12,080 bases of DNA from JALZDI01 sp965653225 (GTDB taxonomy: Bacteria > Actinomycetota > Actinomycetes > Propionibacteriales > Nocardioidaceae), in NCBI GenBank assembly GCA_965653225.1, contig CBFGZI010000112.1, positions 1 through 12,080 of the forward strand. Direction: 5' to 3'. This document shows, piece after piece, positions 6,188-12,080 of the stretch (positions are counted from its first letter, which is position 1; every line of letters begins with the position of its first letter). The notes beneath the pieces are model-generated. The model was not told where the DNA came from. It searched no databases and was given only the letters and a program-made list of their open reading frames with translations. The translations under genes and the position numbers were made by a program.

Positions 6188-6766
6188 CTACTGCGTGCGA
6201 CGTTCGCGCAGCTCCGTCGGAGTGATGTCGGGCGGGGCGTGCACCGGCACATGCTCGTGGTCCCGGTCTCGCACCGCCTTCTTGATCTGCTGCAGGTTGT
6301 TGCGAAGCAAGTCGGAGATGAGCTCGTCCATCCGCTCGTCGCCGAGCATCTCGATCAGCACTCGCAGGGTCGTCTCGGAGATTTCGGCGACCACCGTGTC
6401 GTAGCCGGGCAACCGTCCGATCAGCCGCACATTCGGGTCCTCACGCACCTTCTCCGCCACGAGCCGCTTCACCTCGTCGTGGTTCTCGATCAAGGCGTCG
6501 GCGATGTTGCGCGTGTACTGCCCGGTCTGAATGACGTCGGCGACCTCGTCCAGCACCATGATCGTGATCGGTCGCTTGACCACTCTGATGACCCGGTCGC
6601 GGAGTCGGTTGATCCTACGGATCACCCACGGAGTGCGCAGCCCGCGCCGCACCAACGATCTGGTGAGGAATGCGGAGCCGACGGCCAGGACGAGCAGCAC
6701 ACCGAGGGCCAGCAAGATCAGCTGCCAGGCAGTCAGTTGCTCGAGCCACGCGCCAAACCGGTTCAT
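6188..6766 (-). CDS. Single-pass membrane protein, unknown function
   Basis: This 192-aa protein starts with a short cytoplasmic or periplasmic segment and one membrane helix (about residues 15-36, LILLALGVLLVLAVGSAFL), then a basic patch (RRGLRTPWVIRRINRLRDRVIRVVKR). The soluble remainder is mostly helical and charged, with LIGRLPGYDTVVAEISETTLRVLIEMLGDERMDELISDLLRNNLQQIKKAV. It looks like a conserved actinobacterial hypothetical, but I recognise no named domain. The third-position GC and the clear separation of hydrophobic and charged parts support a real gene. The ATG at 6766 (minus strand) has only a weak ribosome site. It is divergent from the secreted protein gene, sharing the region with the 11-bp-phased operator candidate, and converges on the GT4-GtrA gene with 56 bp between stops. 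Confidence 0.75.
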   Translation of the reverse strand: MNRFGAWLEQLTAWQLILLALGVLLVLAVGSAFLTRSLVRRGLRTPWVIRRINRLRDRVIRVVKRPITIMVLDEVADVIQTGQYTRNIADALIENHDEVKRLVAEKVREDPNVRLIGRLPGYDTVVAEISETTLRVLIEMLGDERMDELISDLLRNNLQQIKKAVRDRDHEHVPVHAPPDITPTELRERRTQ

Positions 6767-6783
6767 GCGGTCATCGTGCCGTA

Positions 6784-6836
6784 CTGAGCCAGCGCTGAGA
6801 AAAGTGCGGACAGTTGCTCTCTCAGCGTCATCTCAG
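6784..6836. promoter_or_regulatory. Dyad-symmetric array of four CTGAG/CTCAG half-sites, candidate OmpR-type operator
   Basis: CTGAG occurs at 6784-6788 and 6795-6799, and its complement CTCAG at 6821-6825 and 6832-6836. Within each pair the spacing is exactly 11 bp, and both pairs are symmetric about position 6810. The inner half-sites extend to CGCTGAGA (6793-6800) and TCTCAGCG (6820-6827). The right pair reads TCTCAGC-N4-TCTCAGG. Direct repeats at 11-bp spacing are the usual target of OmpR/PhoB-family regulators, and the M. tuberculosis PhoP box (TCACAGC repeats with a 4-bp spacer) has the same geometry. It lies 17 bp from the minus-strand gene and 48 bp from the secreted protein gene. The geometry is seen; the bound protein is inferred. 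Confidence 0.55.
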
Positions 6837-6884
6837 GCAGTGGGTGACAGGCTGCCTACACAGCGGTTCGGAGGAGGTTCGGTG

Positions 6885-7610
6885 ATGAGGCTGGCACAAG
6901 GAGTTGCGGCTGTGGGACTGGTGGGTGTGGTGGCGGGTTCGGCCATGTTGATGGGTGCAGCCAGCGGTGGTGCCGTGCAGCCGGCGGGTCGCTTCAGCGC
7001 CTCGTTCACGCATCCGCAGCCGAACCCGTACTTCCCGCTGGCACCCGGGCTGGTGTTGCGCTACCGAGGGACGGACGGACCTGCGAAGTTCCGCGAGCGG
7101 GTCGCCGTCACGCACAAGACCAAGACCATCCAGGGCGTCCAGGCGGTCGTGGTGCGCGACGTGCTGCGCCGCGCTGACGGCACGGTCGCCGAGGCGACCC
7201 ACGACTGGTACGCCGACGACAACAAGGGCAACGTGTGGTACCTCGGTGAAGCGACCGCGACGTACGACCGGCAACACCACGTCAACAGCCGCGAGGGCTC
7301 CTGGCAGGCCGGGGTGAAGGGCGCCACGGCCGGCAAGATCATGCCGGCGTCTCCCAGGCCGACCGACGCCTACCGACAGGAGTTCTGGCCCGGACACGCG
7401 GAGGACCAGGCCTGGATCGTGCAGAAGCGCGCCACCGTGACCGTGCCCCAGGGCACCCACCATCACGTGGTCCGCAGCTATGAGTGGAGCCGCCTCGAGA
7501 AGGCGAACGTCTCGGTGAAGTTCTACGCAAAGGGCCTGGGAATCATCACCGAGCACGACGTGTCCGGGGGCACGGAGACCTTCAATCTCGTGGGTGTCAA
7601 GCGCCCCTGA
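6885..7610 (+). CDS. Secreted protein of an uncharacterised family
   Basis: This 241-aa protein begins with a signal peptide: basic MR, a hydrophobic core (about residues 7-24) and small residues GAASGGAVQPA, with cleavage probably near 26-30. No lipobox Cys is present. The mature part starts with HPQPNPYFPLAPGLVLRYRGT and continues as alternating strands with DWYADDNKGNVWYLGE, GSWQAGVKGA and FYAKGLGIITEHD. I know this pattern from widely spread secreted or exported proteins without assigned function, and it suggests a beta-rich fold, perhaps lipid or ligand binding. The ATG at 6885 sits 7 bases after a very strong ribosome site (GGAGGAGG, 6870-6877). The GTG three bases earlier is too close to that site. 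It precedes the two-component genes by 63 bp, and the symmetric array lies upstream, so it is a likely target of that system. Confidence 0.8.
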   Translation: MRLAQGVAAVGLVGVVAGSAMLMGAASGGAVQPAGRFSASFTHPQPNPYFPLAPGLVLRYRGTDGPAKFRERVAVTHKTKTIQGVQAVVVRDVLRRADGTVAEATHDWYADDNKGNVWYLGEATATYDRQHHVNSREGSWQAGVKGATAGKIMPASPRPTDAYRQEFWPGHAEDQAWIVQKRATVTVPQGTHHHVVRSYEWSRLEKANVSVKFYAKGLGIITEHDVSGGTETFNLVGVKRP

Positions 7611-7638
7611 CGTCGCTGGTGCGGTGGCGCTGGAGTCG

Positions 7639-7644
7639 TAGGCT
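7639..7644 (+). promoter_or_regulatory. Possible -10 element for the two-component operon
   Basis: TAGGCT at 7639-7644 fits the actinobacterial TAnnnT -10. Transcription would start near 7651 and give a short leader before the GTG at 7674. No good -35 is seen 16-18 bp upstream. Readthrough from the secreted protein gene is the alternative, since no terminator hairpin is seen in the 63-bp gap. Confidence 0.3.
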
Positions 7645-7673
7645 GAAGACCCGGCAAGCAACGTGGAGGACGG

Positions 7674-8351
7674 GTGCGAGTACTCCTCGTTGAGGATGAG
7701 TCACTGTTGGCCGACACGGTGGCGCGGGCGCTGCGGCGGGAAGGATTCGCCGTCGACGTCGCCGACAATGGCGTGGATGGGTTGCACCAGGCACGGGAAG
7801 TCGCCTACGACGCCCTGCTCCTTGACGTGATGCTCCCGGGCCTGAACGGCCTGGACCTGTTGCGTGACCTGCGCCAGCGAGAATTGTGGGCACCGGCGAT
7901 CATGCTGACTGCGAGGGACGCGGACCGCGATATCGCGCGGGCGCTCGACCTGGGTGCCGACGACTACCTCACCAAGCCGTTCGCACTGGTGGTGCTCGTT
8001 GCCCGGCTGCGTGCCTTGTTGCGACGTGGCGCACCGCAGCGGCCGGCCGTGCTGAGCGCGGGCGACCTACGACTTGATCCCGCCACCCGTCACTGCGAAC
8101 GAGCCGGACAGTCGATCAGCCTCACTGCGCGTGAGTTCGCGCTGCTGGAGTTCCTGCTGCGTCACGCGGGTGAGGTGGTGACCAAGTCCGAGATCCTCGA
8201 GCACGTGTGGGACGCCTACTTCGACGGCGACCCGAACATCGTGGAGGTGTACGTCGGGTATCTGCGGCGCAAGGTGGATCGGCCGTTCAATCGCCAGACG
8301 ATCCAGACGCTGAGGGGCGCCGGCTATCGACTGCGAGCCGATGGTGCCTGA
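7674..8351 (+). CDS. OmpR-family response regulator
   Basis: This 225-aa protein has a receiver domain (residues 1 to about 115) and a winged-helix DNA-binding domain (about 125-222). The receiver has the acidic pair Glu7/Asp8 in VLLVEDE, the phosphoacceptor Asp51 in LLLDVMLPG, Thr79 and Lys101 in YLTKPF, so it should be phosphorylated normally. The C-terminal domain carries TAREFALLEFLLRHAG, then the recognition-helix region and RQTIQTLRGAGYRL, typical of OmpR/PhoB regulators. The GTG at 7674 follows GGAGGA (7665-7670) closely. It overlaps the histidine kinase by 11 bp, the usual arrangement of a cognate pair. The nearest candidate binding site is the 11-bp-phased array at 6784-6836, which would place the secreted protein and the divergent membrane protein under its control. 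Confidence 0.93.
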   Translation: MRVLLVEDESLLADTVARALRREGFAVDVADNGVDGLHQAREVAYDALLLDVMLPGLNGLDLLRDLRQRELWAPAIMLTARDADRDIARALDLGADDYLTKPFALVVLVARLRALLRRGAPQRPAVLSAGDLRLDPATRHCERAGQSISLTAREFALLEFLLRHAGEVVTKSEILEHVWDAYFDGDPNIVEVYVGYLRRKVDRPFNRQTIQTLRGAGYRLRADGA

Positions 8352-9576
8352 CGAGTCCCGGGCGGAGTCGCCCAGCGGGTCGCCGCGGACCAGGCTCACC
8401 GTGGCCGCGGCGCTGGTGATCGCAGCCGCGCTCACCGTCGCCTCGATAGGCGCCATGGTGGCCCTGGAACGGAGCCTGCTCGGATCGATCGACCAGGTGG
8501 CTCGCGACGAGGCAAAGGACGTCGCCTTGCAGATGACACAGTCTCGGTCGAGCGTGGTCGAACCACCCACGCCGGATGCGGCCATCCAAGTGGTGAATGC
8601 CCAGGGGCAGGTCGTTGCCGCGTCCCCGAACGCGCCGGCAGAACCCCTGCTCGCGGCCCGAGGGACCCGAGAGGGGAGCATCACCGCGACCGGCAGGCTT
8701 GCGTTGGCCGAAAGCGCGGACACCTACCACATTGCCGCCCTTCGTGCGGCCGACGGGCGGTTCACCATCCTGGTGGCGATCCCTAGCGACGACGTCGCAG
8801 ATGCCGTCCACCAGCTCAGGATCATCCTGGCGGTGGGCGCACCGATTCTGTTCGTGGTGCTGGTCGGCCTCGCCTGGGTTGTCATCGGTAAAGCACTCGC
8901 CCCGACCAATGCCCTGCTGCGGCGGCAGCGAGAGTTCGTTTCCGATGCCGCCCATGAGCTGCGGACACCGCTCGCAGGCCTGCTGGCCAGGCTGGAGCTC
9001 GTCGAGGCCGACACCACGGTGGATGTGCGCCGTGAGCTGCCCCGTCTGAGAGCCGAGCTGGCCCGCATGGGGTCCCTCGTCGATGCGCTGCTCGCCTTGG
9101 CGCGGACCAGCGATCAGCGTCCGTCCGTGTCCGAGGTCGACCTTGACGATGTGGTCACAGAGTCGGTGCGACGGGTCCGGGAACGCACCACCCTCGCGGT
9201 CGACGCCAGCGGCGTGTCGGCGGTGCGCATTCGGGGGGATCGGGTGGCCATGGGACAGCTCGTCGACAACCTGCTGGACAACGCCGTCCGCTATGCGACC
9301 TCGAGGATCGCGGTCACCCTCCGGCAGGAGCGACAGAGCGGGGTGCTCACCGTGGCCGACGACGGGCCAGGTATCCCGCCGGCGGACCGCGCTCGCGTGT
9401 TCGGGCGGTTCACCCGCCTCGACAAGTCCCGGGCGCGGAGCGACGGTGGTGCCGGTCTCGGACTGGCGATCGTTCGCGCAGTCGCCGACGCCCACGGCGG
9501 TCAGGTGACCATCGACGACAACAGACCTGGTACGCGGTTCGTGGTCCGCGTCCCCCTCAGCCGCCCGGGTACCTGA
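8341..9576 (+). CDS. Sensor histidine kinase
   Basis: This 411-aa membrane kinase phosphorylates itself and then the adjacent response regulator. It has one helix at about residues 19-41, an extracytoplasmic sensor domain of ~115 residues without cysteines (about 42-158), a second helix (about 160-182), and then the H-box FVSDAAHELRTPL with His205. The ATP domain shows the N-box LVDNLLDNAVRYA (308-320), G1 DDGPGIP (340-346) and G2 GGAGLGLAIVRAVADAHGG (369-387). Only about 22 residues separate the second helix from His205, so there is no room for a standard HAMP domain. The ATG at 8341 lies inside the end of the regulator gene and has little ribosome site, so translation is probably coupled. 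The ligand is unknown. Confidence 0.92.
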   Translation: MVPDESRAESPSGSPRTRLTVAAALVIAAALTVASIGAMVALERSLLGSIDQVARDEAKDVALQMTQSRSSVVEPPTPDAAIQVVNAQGQVVAASPNAPAEPLLAARGTREGSITATGRLALAESADTYHIAALRAADGRFTILVAIPSDDVADAVHQLRIILAVGAPILFVVLVGLAWVVIGKALAPTNALLRRQREFVSDAAHELRTPLAGLLARLELVEADTTVDVRRELPRLRAELARMGSLVDALLALARTSDQRPSVSEVDLDDVVTESVRRVRERTTLAVDASGVSAVRIRGDRVAMGQLVDNLLDNAVRYATSRIAVTLRQERQSGVLTVADDGPGIPPADRARVFGRFTRLDKSRARSDGGAGLGLAIVRAVADAHGGQVTIDDNRPGTRFVVRVPLSRPGT

Positions 9577-9673
9577 CTCGCTCCAGCGTGGGCTGCTCGT
9601 GACGCCCGGTGACTGCGCGAAACCGCACATGCGAGTCGGCGCTCGAACCAGCGGACCGCGACTGCCTGGCGTC

Positions 9674-9679
9674 TAGGGT
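9674..9679 (+). promoter_or_regulatory. -10 element of the YceH-methyltransferase gene (leaderless-type)
   Basis: TAGGGT at 9674-9679 is followed by 7 bases and then the GTG at 9687, so the transcript would begin at the start codon itself. No Shine-Dalgarno is present. The -35 region (about 9650-9657, around GCGGACC) is poor, as is often seen for actinobacterial promoters of this type. Confidence 0.5.
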
Positions 9680-9686
9680 CGTCAGC

Positions 9687-10895
9687 GTGAGTGAGCTTCC
9701 TGTCCTCGCACCGGACGAGCAGCGACTGCTGGGCAGCCTGCTGGAGAAGCAGGTGACAGTTCCCGCGTCGTACCCGCTGACGGCCAACGCGCTGCGGTCT
9801 GCCTGTAACCAGACGAGCAACCGTGAGCCCGTCGTCGACTTCGACCAGGAGACCGTGGAGCGCACCGCGCGGGCGCTCAGGGACCGTGGGTTGCTGCGGA
9901 TCGTGTGGTCCGACACCGGGCGACGGACGCTGAAGTACCACCAGACCCTCGACGAGCGGCTGGGGCTCGAGGCCGACGAGCGTGCACTTCTCACGGTGTT
10001 GCTGCTGCGCGGGGAACAGGCACCGGGAGAGCTGCGCACCCGGACCGAACGCTTGCATGGCTTCGCGGACCGAGGGGACGTCGAGGCCTGCCTGCGACGG
10101 ATGGAGCGGCGTCCTCAGCCCTTGGTGCGCGAGCTCGAACGGCGGGCCGGTCAGCAGGACCGACGCTGGGTCCATCTCCTCGGTCCCAGCCCGAGCCCGA
10201 GCGCGACGGCCGCGGCGCCCGTGGACCGGGACGCGGTGATCGCCGGCGGCGCGGACGCTCGGGATGCGCGGGTGGTGTCGTCGTACGACGCCGTCGCCAC
10301 TGCGTACGCCGACCATCTCGTCGGCGAGCTGGGAGAGCTTCCGTTCGAGACCTGGCTGCTGGACCGGGTGCTGGCCCACGCCGCCGGGGGGCCTGTGGTC
10401 GAGGTCGGCTCCGGTCCGGGACACGTCACCGCCTACCTCAGCGACGGTGGCGCCGACGCGATGGGGATCGACCTCTCGCCCGCGATGGTGGCTGAGGCGC
10501 GGAGCCGTTTTCCCGGTTCGACCTTCGAGGTCGGCGACCTACGGCGGCTGACCCGCCCACCGGCCGGTCACGGCTGGTCGGCGGTCCTGGGCTGGTACTC
10601 GCTCATCCATCTCGCGGCCACGGAGCTGCCGGCCGCGGTCGCGTCCCTGGTCCGCCCGCTCGCCCCCGGCGGATGGCTGGTCCTCGGCCTGCACGCCGGA
10701 GCCGAGGTCCGCCACCTCGACGAGTGGTTCGACCACCAGGTCGACCTCGACTTCGTCCTGCACGAGCCGGCGTTCGTGGTCGGTGTCGTCGAGGCCGCCG
10801 GTCTGGTCGACGTCGAGTGGTACCTCCGCGGGCCTGTGACCGCGCGGGGCGAGACGACCCAGCGCCTGTATGTCACCGGTCGAAAGCCCACCTAG
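9687..10895 (+). CDS. YceH (DUF480) domain fused to a class I SAM methyltransferase
   Basis: This 402-aa protein has a full YceH-like domain at residues 1-166, matching the E. coli family pattern: LLEKQVTVPASYPLTANAL, ACNQTSNREPVVD, KYHQ, LTVLLLRGEQAPGELRTRT and RWVHLLG. The fold is a tandem winged helix. A Pro/Ser/Ala linker (about 167-190) leads to a Rossmann-type methyltransferase (about 192-402): SYDAVATAYADHL, motif I VVEVGSGPGH (237-246), MGIDLSP (259-265) with the acidic ribose-binding Asp262, and VRPLAPGGWLVLGLH. E. coli YceH has no methyltransferase part. The GTG at 9687 is preferred because YceH homology begins right after it and TAGGGT is placed for a leaderless start. The gene stands alone, 110 bp after the kinase. 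The methyl acceptor is unknown. Confidence 0.87.
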   Translation: MSELPVLAPDEQRLLGSLLEKQVTVPASYPLTANALRSACNQTSNREPVVDFDQETVERTARALRDRGLLRIVWSDTGRRTLKYHQTLDERLGLEADERALLTVLLLRGEQAPGELRTRTERLHGFADRGDVEACLRRMERRPQPLVRELERRAGQQDRRWVHLLGPSPSPSATAAAPVDRDAVIAGGADARDARVVSSYDAVATAYADHLVGELGELPFETWLLDRVLAHAAGGPVVEVGSGPGHVTAYLSDGGADAMGIDLSPAMVAEARSRFPGSTFEVGDLRRLTRPPAGHGWSAVLGWYSLIHLAATELPAAVASLVRPLAPGGWLVLGLHAGAEVRHLDEWFDHQVDLDFVLHEPAFVVGVVEAAGLVDVEWYLRGPVTARGETTQRLYVTGRKPT

Positions 10896-11104
10896 CGACC
10901 GCCTGCCGACGAGACGACGCACCCGCCCGGCCACTCAGCCCATGACATGGCGTGAGCCGCAGCGCGCATCGCGTCCGCTGAAGAGGCGCTGTTCCGGTGG
11001 CACCATGGCTATGTGGCCGTCGGAGACGTGCTGAACGCTGGTCGTGCGGATGCCCGGGGGGCCGGGGTCGAACCGGACACACCGTCGGCCTGCCGGCCGG
11101 TGCG

Positions 11105-12080
11105 ATGACACCCCAGGGGCCGCTGTCTTCGGCCGACGGGAAACCGGGCGGGCCCGCCCACTCCGACCGGGACACCGCCCGCCGCGTGGTGCCGCTGTTC
11201 CGCCCCTACCGGGCCCAGGTGGCCGCCGTTGTCGGGCTGATCGTGGTGACCTCGACGATCGGCATCATCAACCCGCTGTTGATCCAGGCGGTGTTCAACA
11301 ACGCCCTGTTCATCCCCGGCGGCCCTGACCTGCAGCTGCTCATCATCCTGGTCGCCATCATGGCCGTCGTCCCGGTCGTCAACGGCGCCATCGGCATCCT
11401 GCAGACCTACGAGACCACCCGGGTCGGACAGCTGGTGATGCGGGACCTGCGCGACCGGCTGTATGCGCACCTGCAGACGCTCCCGCTTGCGTTCTTCACC
11501 CGCACCAAGACCGGTGAGATCCAGTCCCGGCTGGCCAACGACGTGGGTGGTGTCCAGTCGGTGGTCACGACCACCGCCTCGTCCATCCTGGCCAACGTCG
11601 TCATCTTCACCTCCACCATCGTCGCCATGGTCATCCTCAGCTGGCAGCTGACCATCGTGGCGCTGATCACCGTGCCGGTGTTCTTCTGGCTGACCAAGAA
11701 GGTCGGCGAGCGGCGCCGCCGGGTGGCACGCTCGACCCAGGAGTCGCTGGCGGCGATGAGTGCCCTGTCGGAGGAAACCCTGTCGGTGTCAGGGGTGTTG
11801 CTGGCGAAGGTCTTCGGCAACCAGGCGCGCGACACCGCGCGCTACCACGACGAGAACCAGCGCCTGGCCGACCTCGAAGTGCGTCAGCAGATGATCGGCC
11901 AGGGCTTCTACGCGATCGTGCAGTCGTTCCTGTCGATCACCCCGGCCGCCGTCTACCTGGTCGCCGGCCTGCTGCTGGCGAACGGCGGTGCCATCTCCGC
12001 GGGCACCGTGGTCGCGTTCACCACGCTGCAGACCCGGCTGTACTTCCCGATCGGGCAGCTGCTGCAGGTCTCGGTGGAGC
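11105..12080 (+). CDS. Type I ABC exporter, membrane domain (3' end outside window)
   Basis: The frame is open from ATG at 11105 to the window end (325 codons). After a hydrophilic N-terminus (MTPQGPLSSADGKPGG) come helices in AAVVGLIVVTSTIGI, LLIILVAIMAVVPVV, VVIFTSTIVAMVILSW with a following segment, and SITPAAVYLVAGLLLA. Between them lies FFTRTKTGEIQSRLANDV (TGE at about 136-138), the coupling-helix motif of multidrug/lipid type I exporters, and later SEETLSVSGVLLAKVFG. The ATPase domain would follow outside the window; a separate half-transporter ATPase is less likely for this type. No strong ribosome site precedes the ATG; an upstream ATG at 11050 is in another frame. The upstream 209 bp hold no clear promoter. 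The substrate is unknown. Confidence 0.88.
   Translation, partial: MTPQGPLSSADGKPGGPAHSDRDTARRVVPLFRPYRAQVAAVVGLIVVTSTIGIINPLLIQAVFNNALFIPGGPDLQLLIILVAIMAVVPVVNGAIGILQTYETTRVGQLVMRDLRDRLYAHLQTLPLAFFTRTKTGEIQSRLANDVGGVQSVVTTTASSILANVVIFTSTIVAMVILSWQLTIVALITVPVFFWLTKKVGERRRRVARSTQESLAAMSALSEETLSVSGVLLAKVFGNQARDTARYHDENQRLADLEVRQQMIGQGFYAIVQSFLSITPAAVYLVAGLLLANGGAISAGTVVAFTTLQTRLYFPIGQLLQVSVE

Noticed and set aside
5228..6787. 519-codon plus-strand frame across the GT4-GtrA end and the opposite membrane protein gene
   Set aside because: Arg-rich shadow frame with no recognisable domain; the sense frames on both strands are clearly better.
8287..9630. 447-codon minus-strand frame across the histidine kinase
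   Set aside because: Antisense shadow; the kinase H, N and G boxes on the plus strand leave no doubt.
11044..11328. 94-codon plus-strand frame overlapping the start of the ABC exporter
   Set aside because: Different frame from the exporter, Arg/Gly/Pro-rich and overlaps clear transporter coding sequence.

Overview
The window is high-GC DNA (third codon positions mostly G or C) with GTG starts, Shine-Dalgarno-poor starts preceded at the right distance by TAnnnT -10 boxes, and families typical of Actinomycetota (CGNR zinc-finger regulator, PimB/MgtA-like GT4 enzyme, GtrA, OmpR-type two-component pair, YceH-methyltransferase). A soil or sediment actinobacterium such as a Nocardioidaceae or Intrasporangiaceae relative is a reasonable guess; the family level is inference only. 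No rRNA, tRNA, CRISPR array, insertion sequence or phage gene is visible, so this looks like ordinary chromosome.

Layout. 1-90 is the tail of a membrane protein. 91-291 is non-coding and holds an 8-bp inverted repeat (191-209) that may be an operator. 292-2570 reads as one tightly coupled unit: a possible 104-aa basic protein (292-606), an MGDG-synthase-like GT28 glycosyltransferase (607-1779) and a NodB polysaccharide deacetylase (1779-2570, start overlapping the previous stop). These would make and trim a glycolipid or surface polysaccharide. On the minus strand a CGNR zinc-finger regulator (2543-3079) runs tail-to-tail into the deacetylase and is divergent from an EamA drug/metabolite exporter (3119-4075). 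The 39-bp gap between them holds both candidate promoters and a 7-bp inverted repeat.

4076-4472 is non-coding with several short hairpins. 4473-6131 encodes a 552-aa fusion of a GT4 mannosyltransferase-like enzyme to a four-helix GtrA domain plus an acidic repeat tail. 6188-6766 (minus) is an unrecognised single-pass membrane protein. It is divergent from a secreted protein of an uncharacterised family (6885-7610), which is followed by an OmpR-family response regulator (7674-8351) and its histidine kinase (8341-9576). Between the divergent pair lies a four-copy CTGAG/CTCAG array with 11-bp phasing and exact dyad symmetry, a good candidate binding site for that regulator. 9687-10895 is a YceH (DUF480) domain fused to a SAM methyltransferase, with a leaderless-type start. 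11105 to the window end is the membrane domain of a type I ABC exporter, cut by the window edge.

The most noteworthy items are the GT4-GtrA fusion, the symmetric 11-bp-phased operator candidate next to the two-component system, the YceH-methyltransferase fusion and the compact CGNR/EamA divergent promoter. None amounts to a demonstrably new system from sequence alone.
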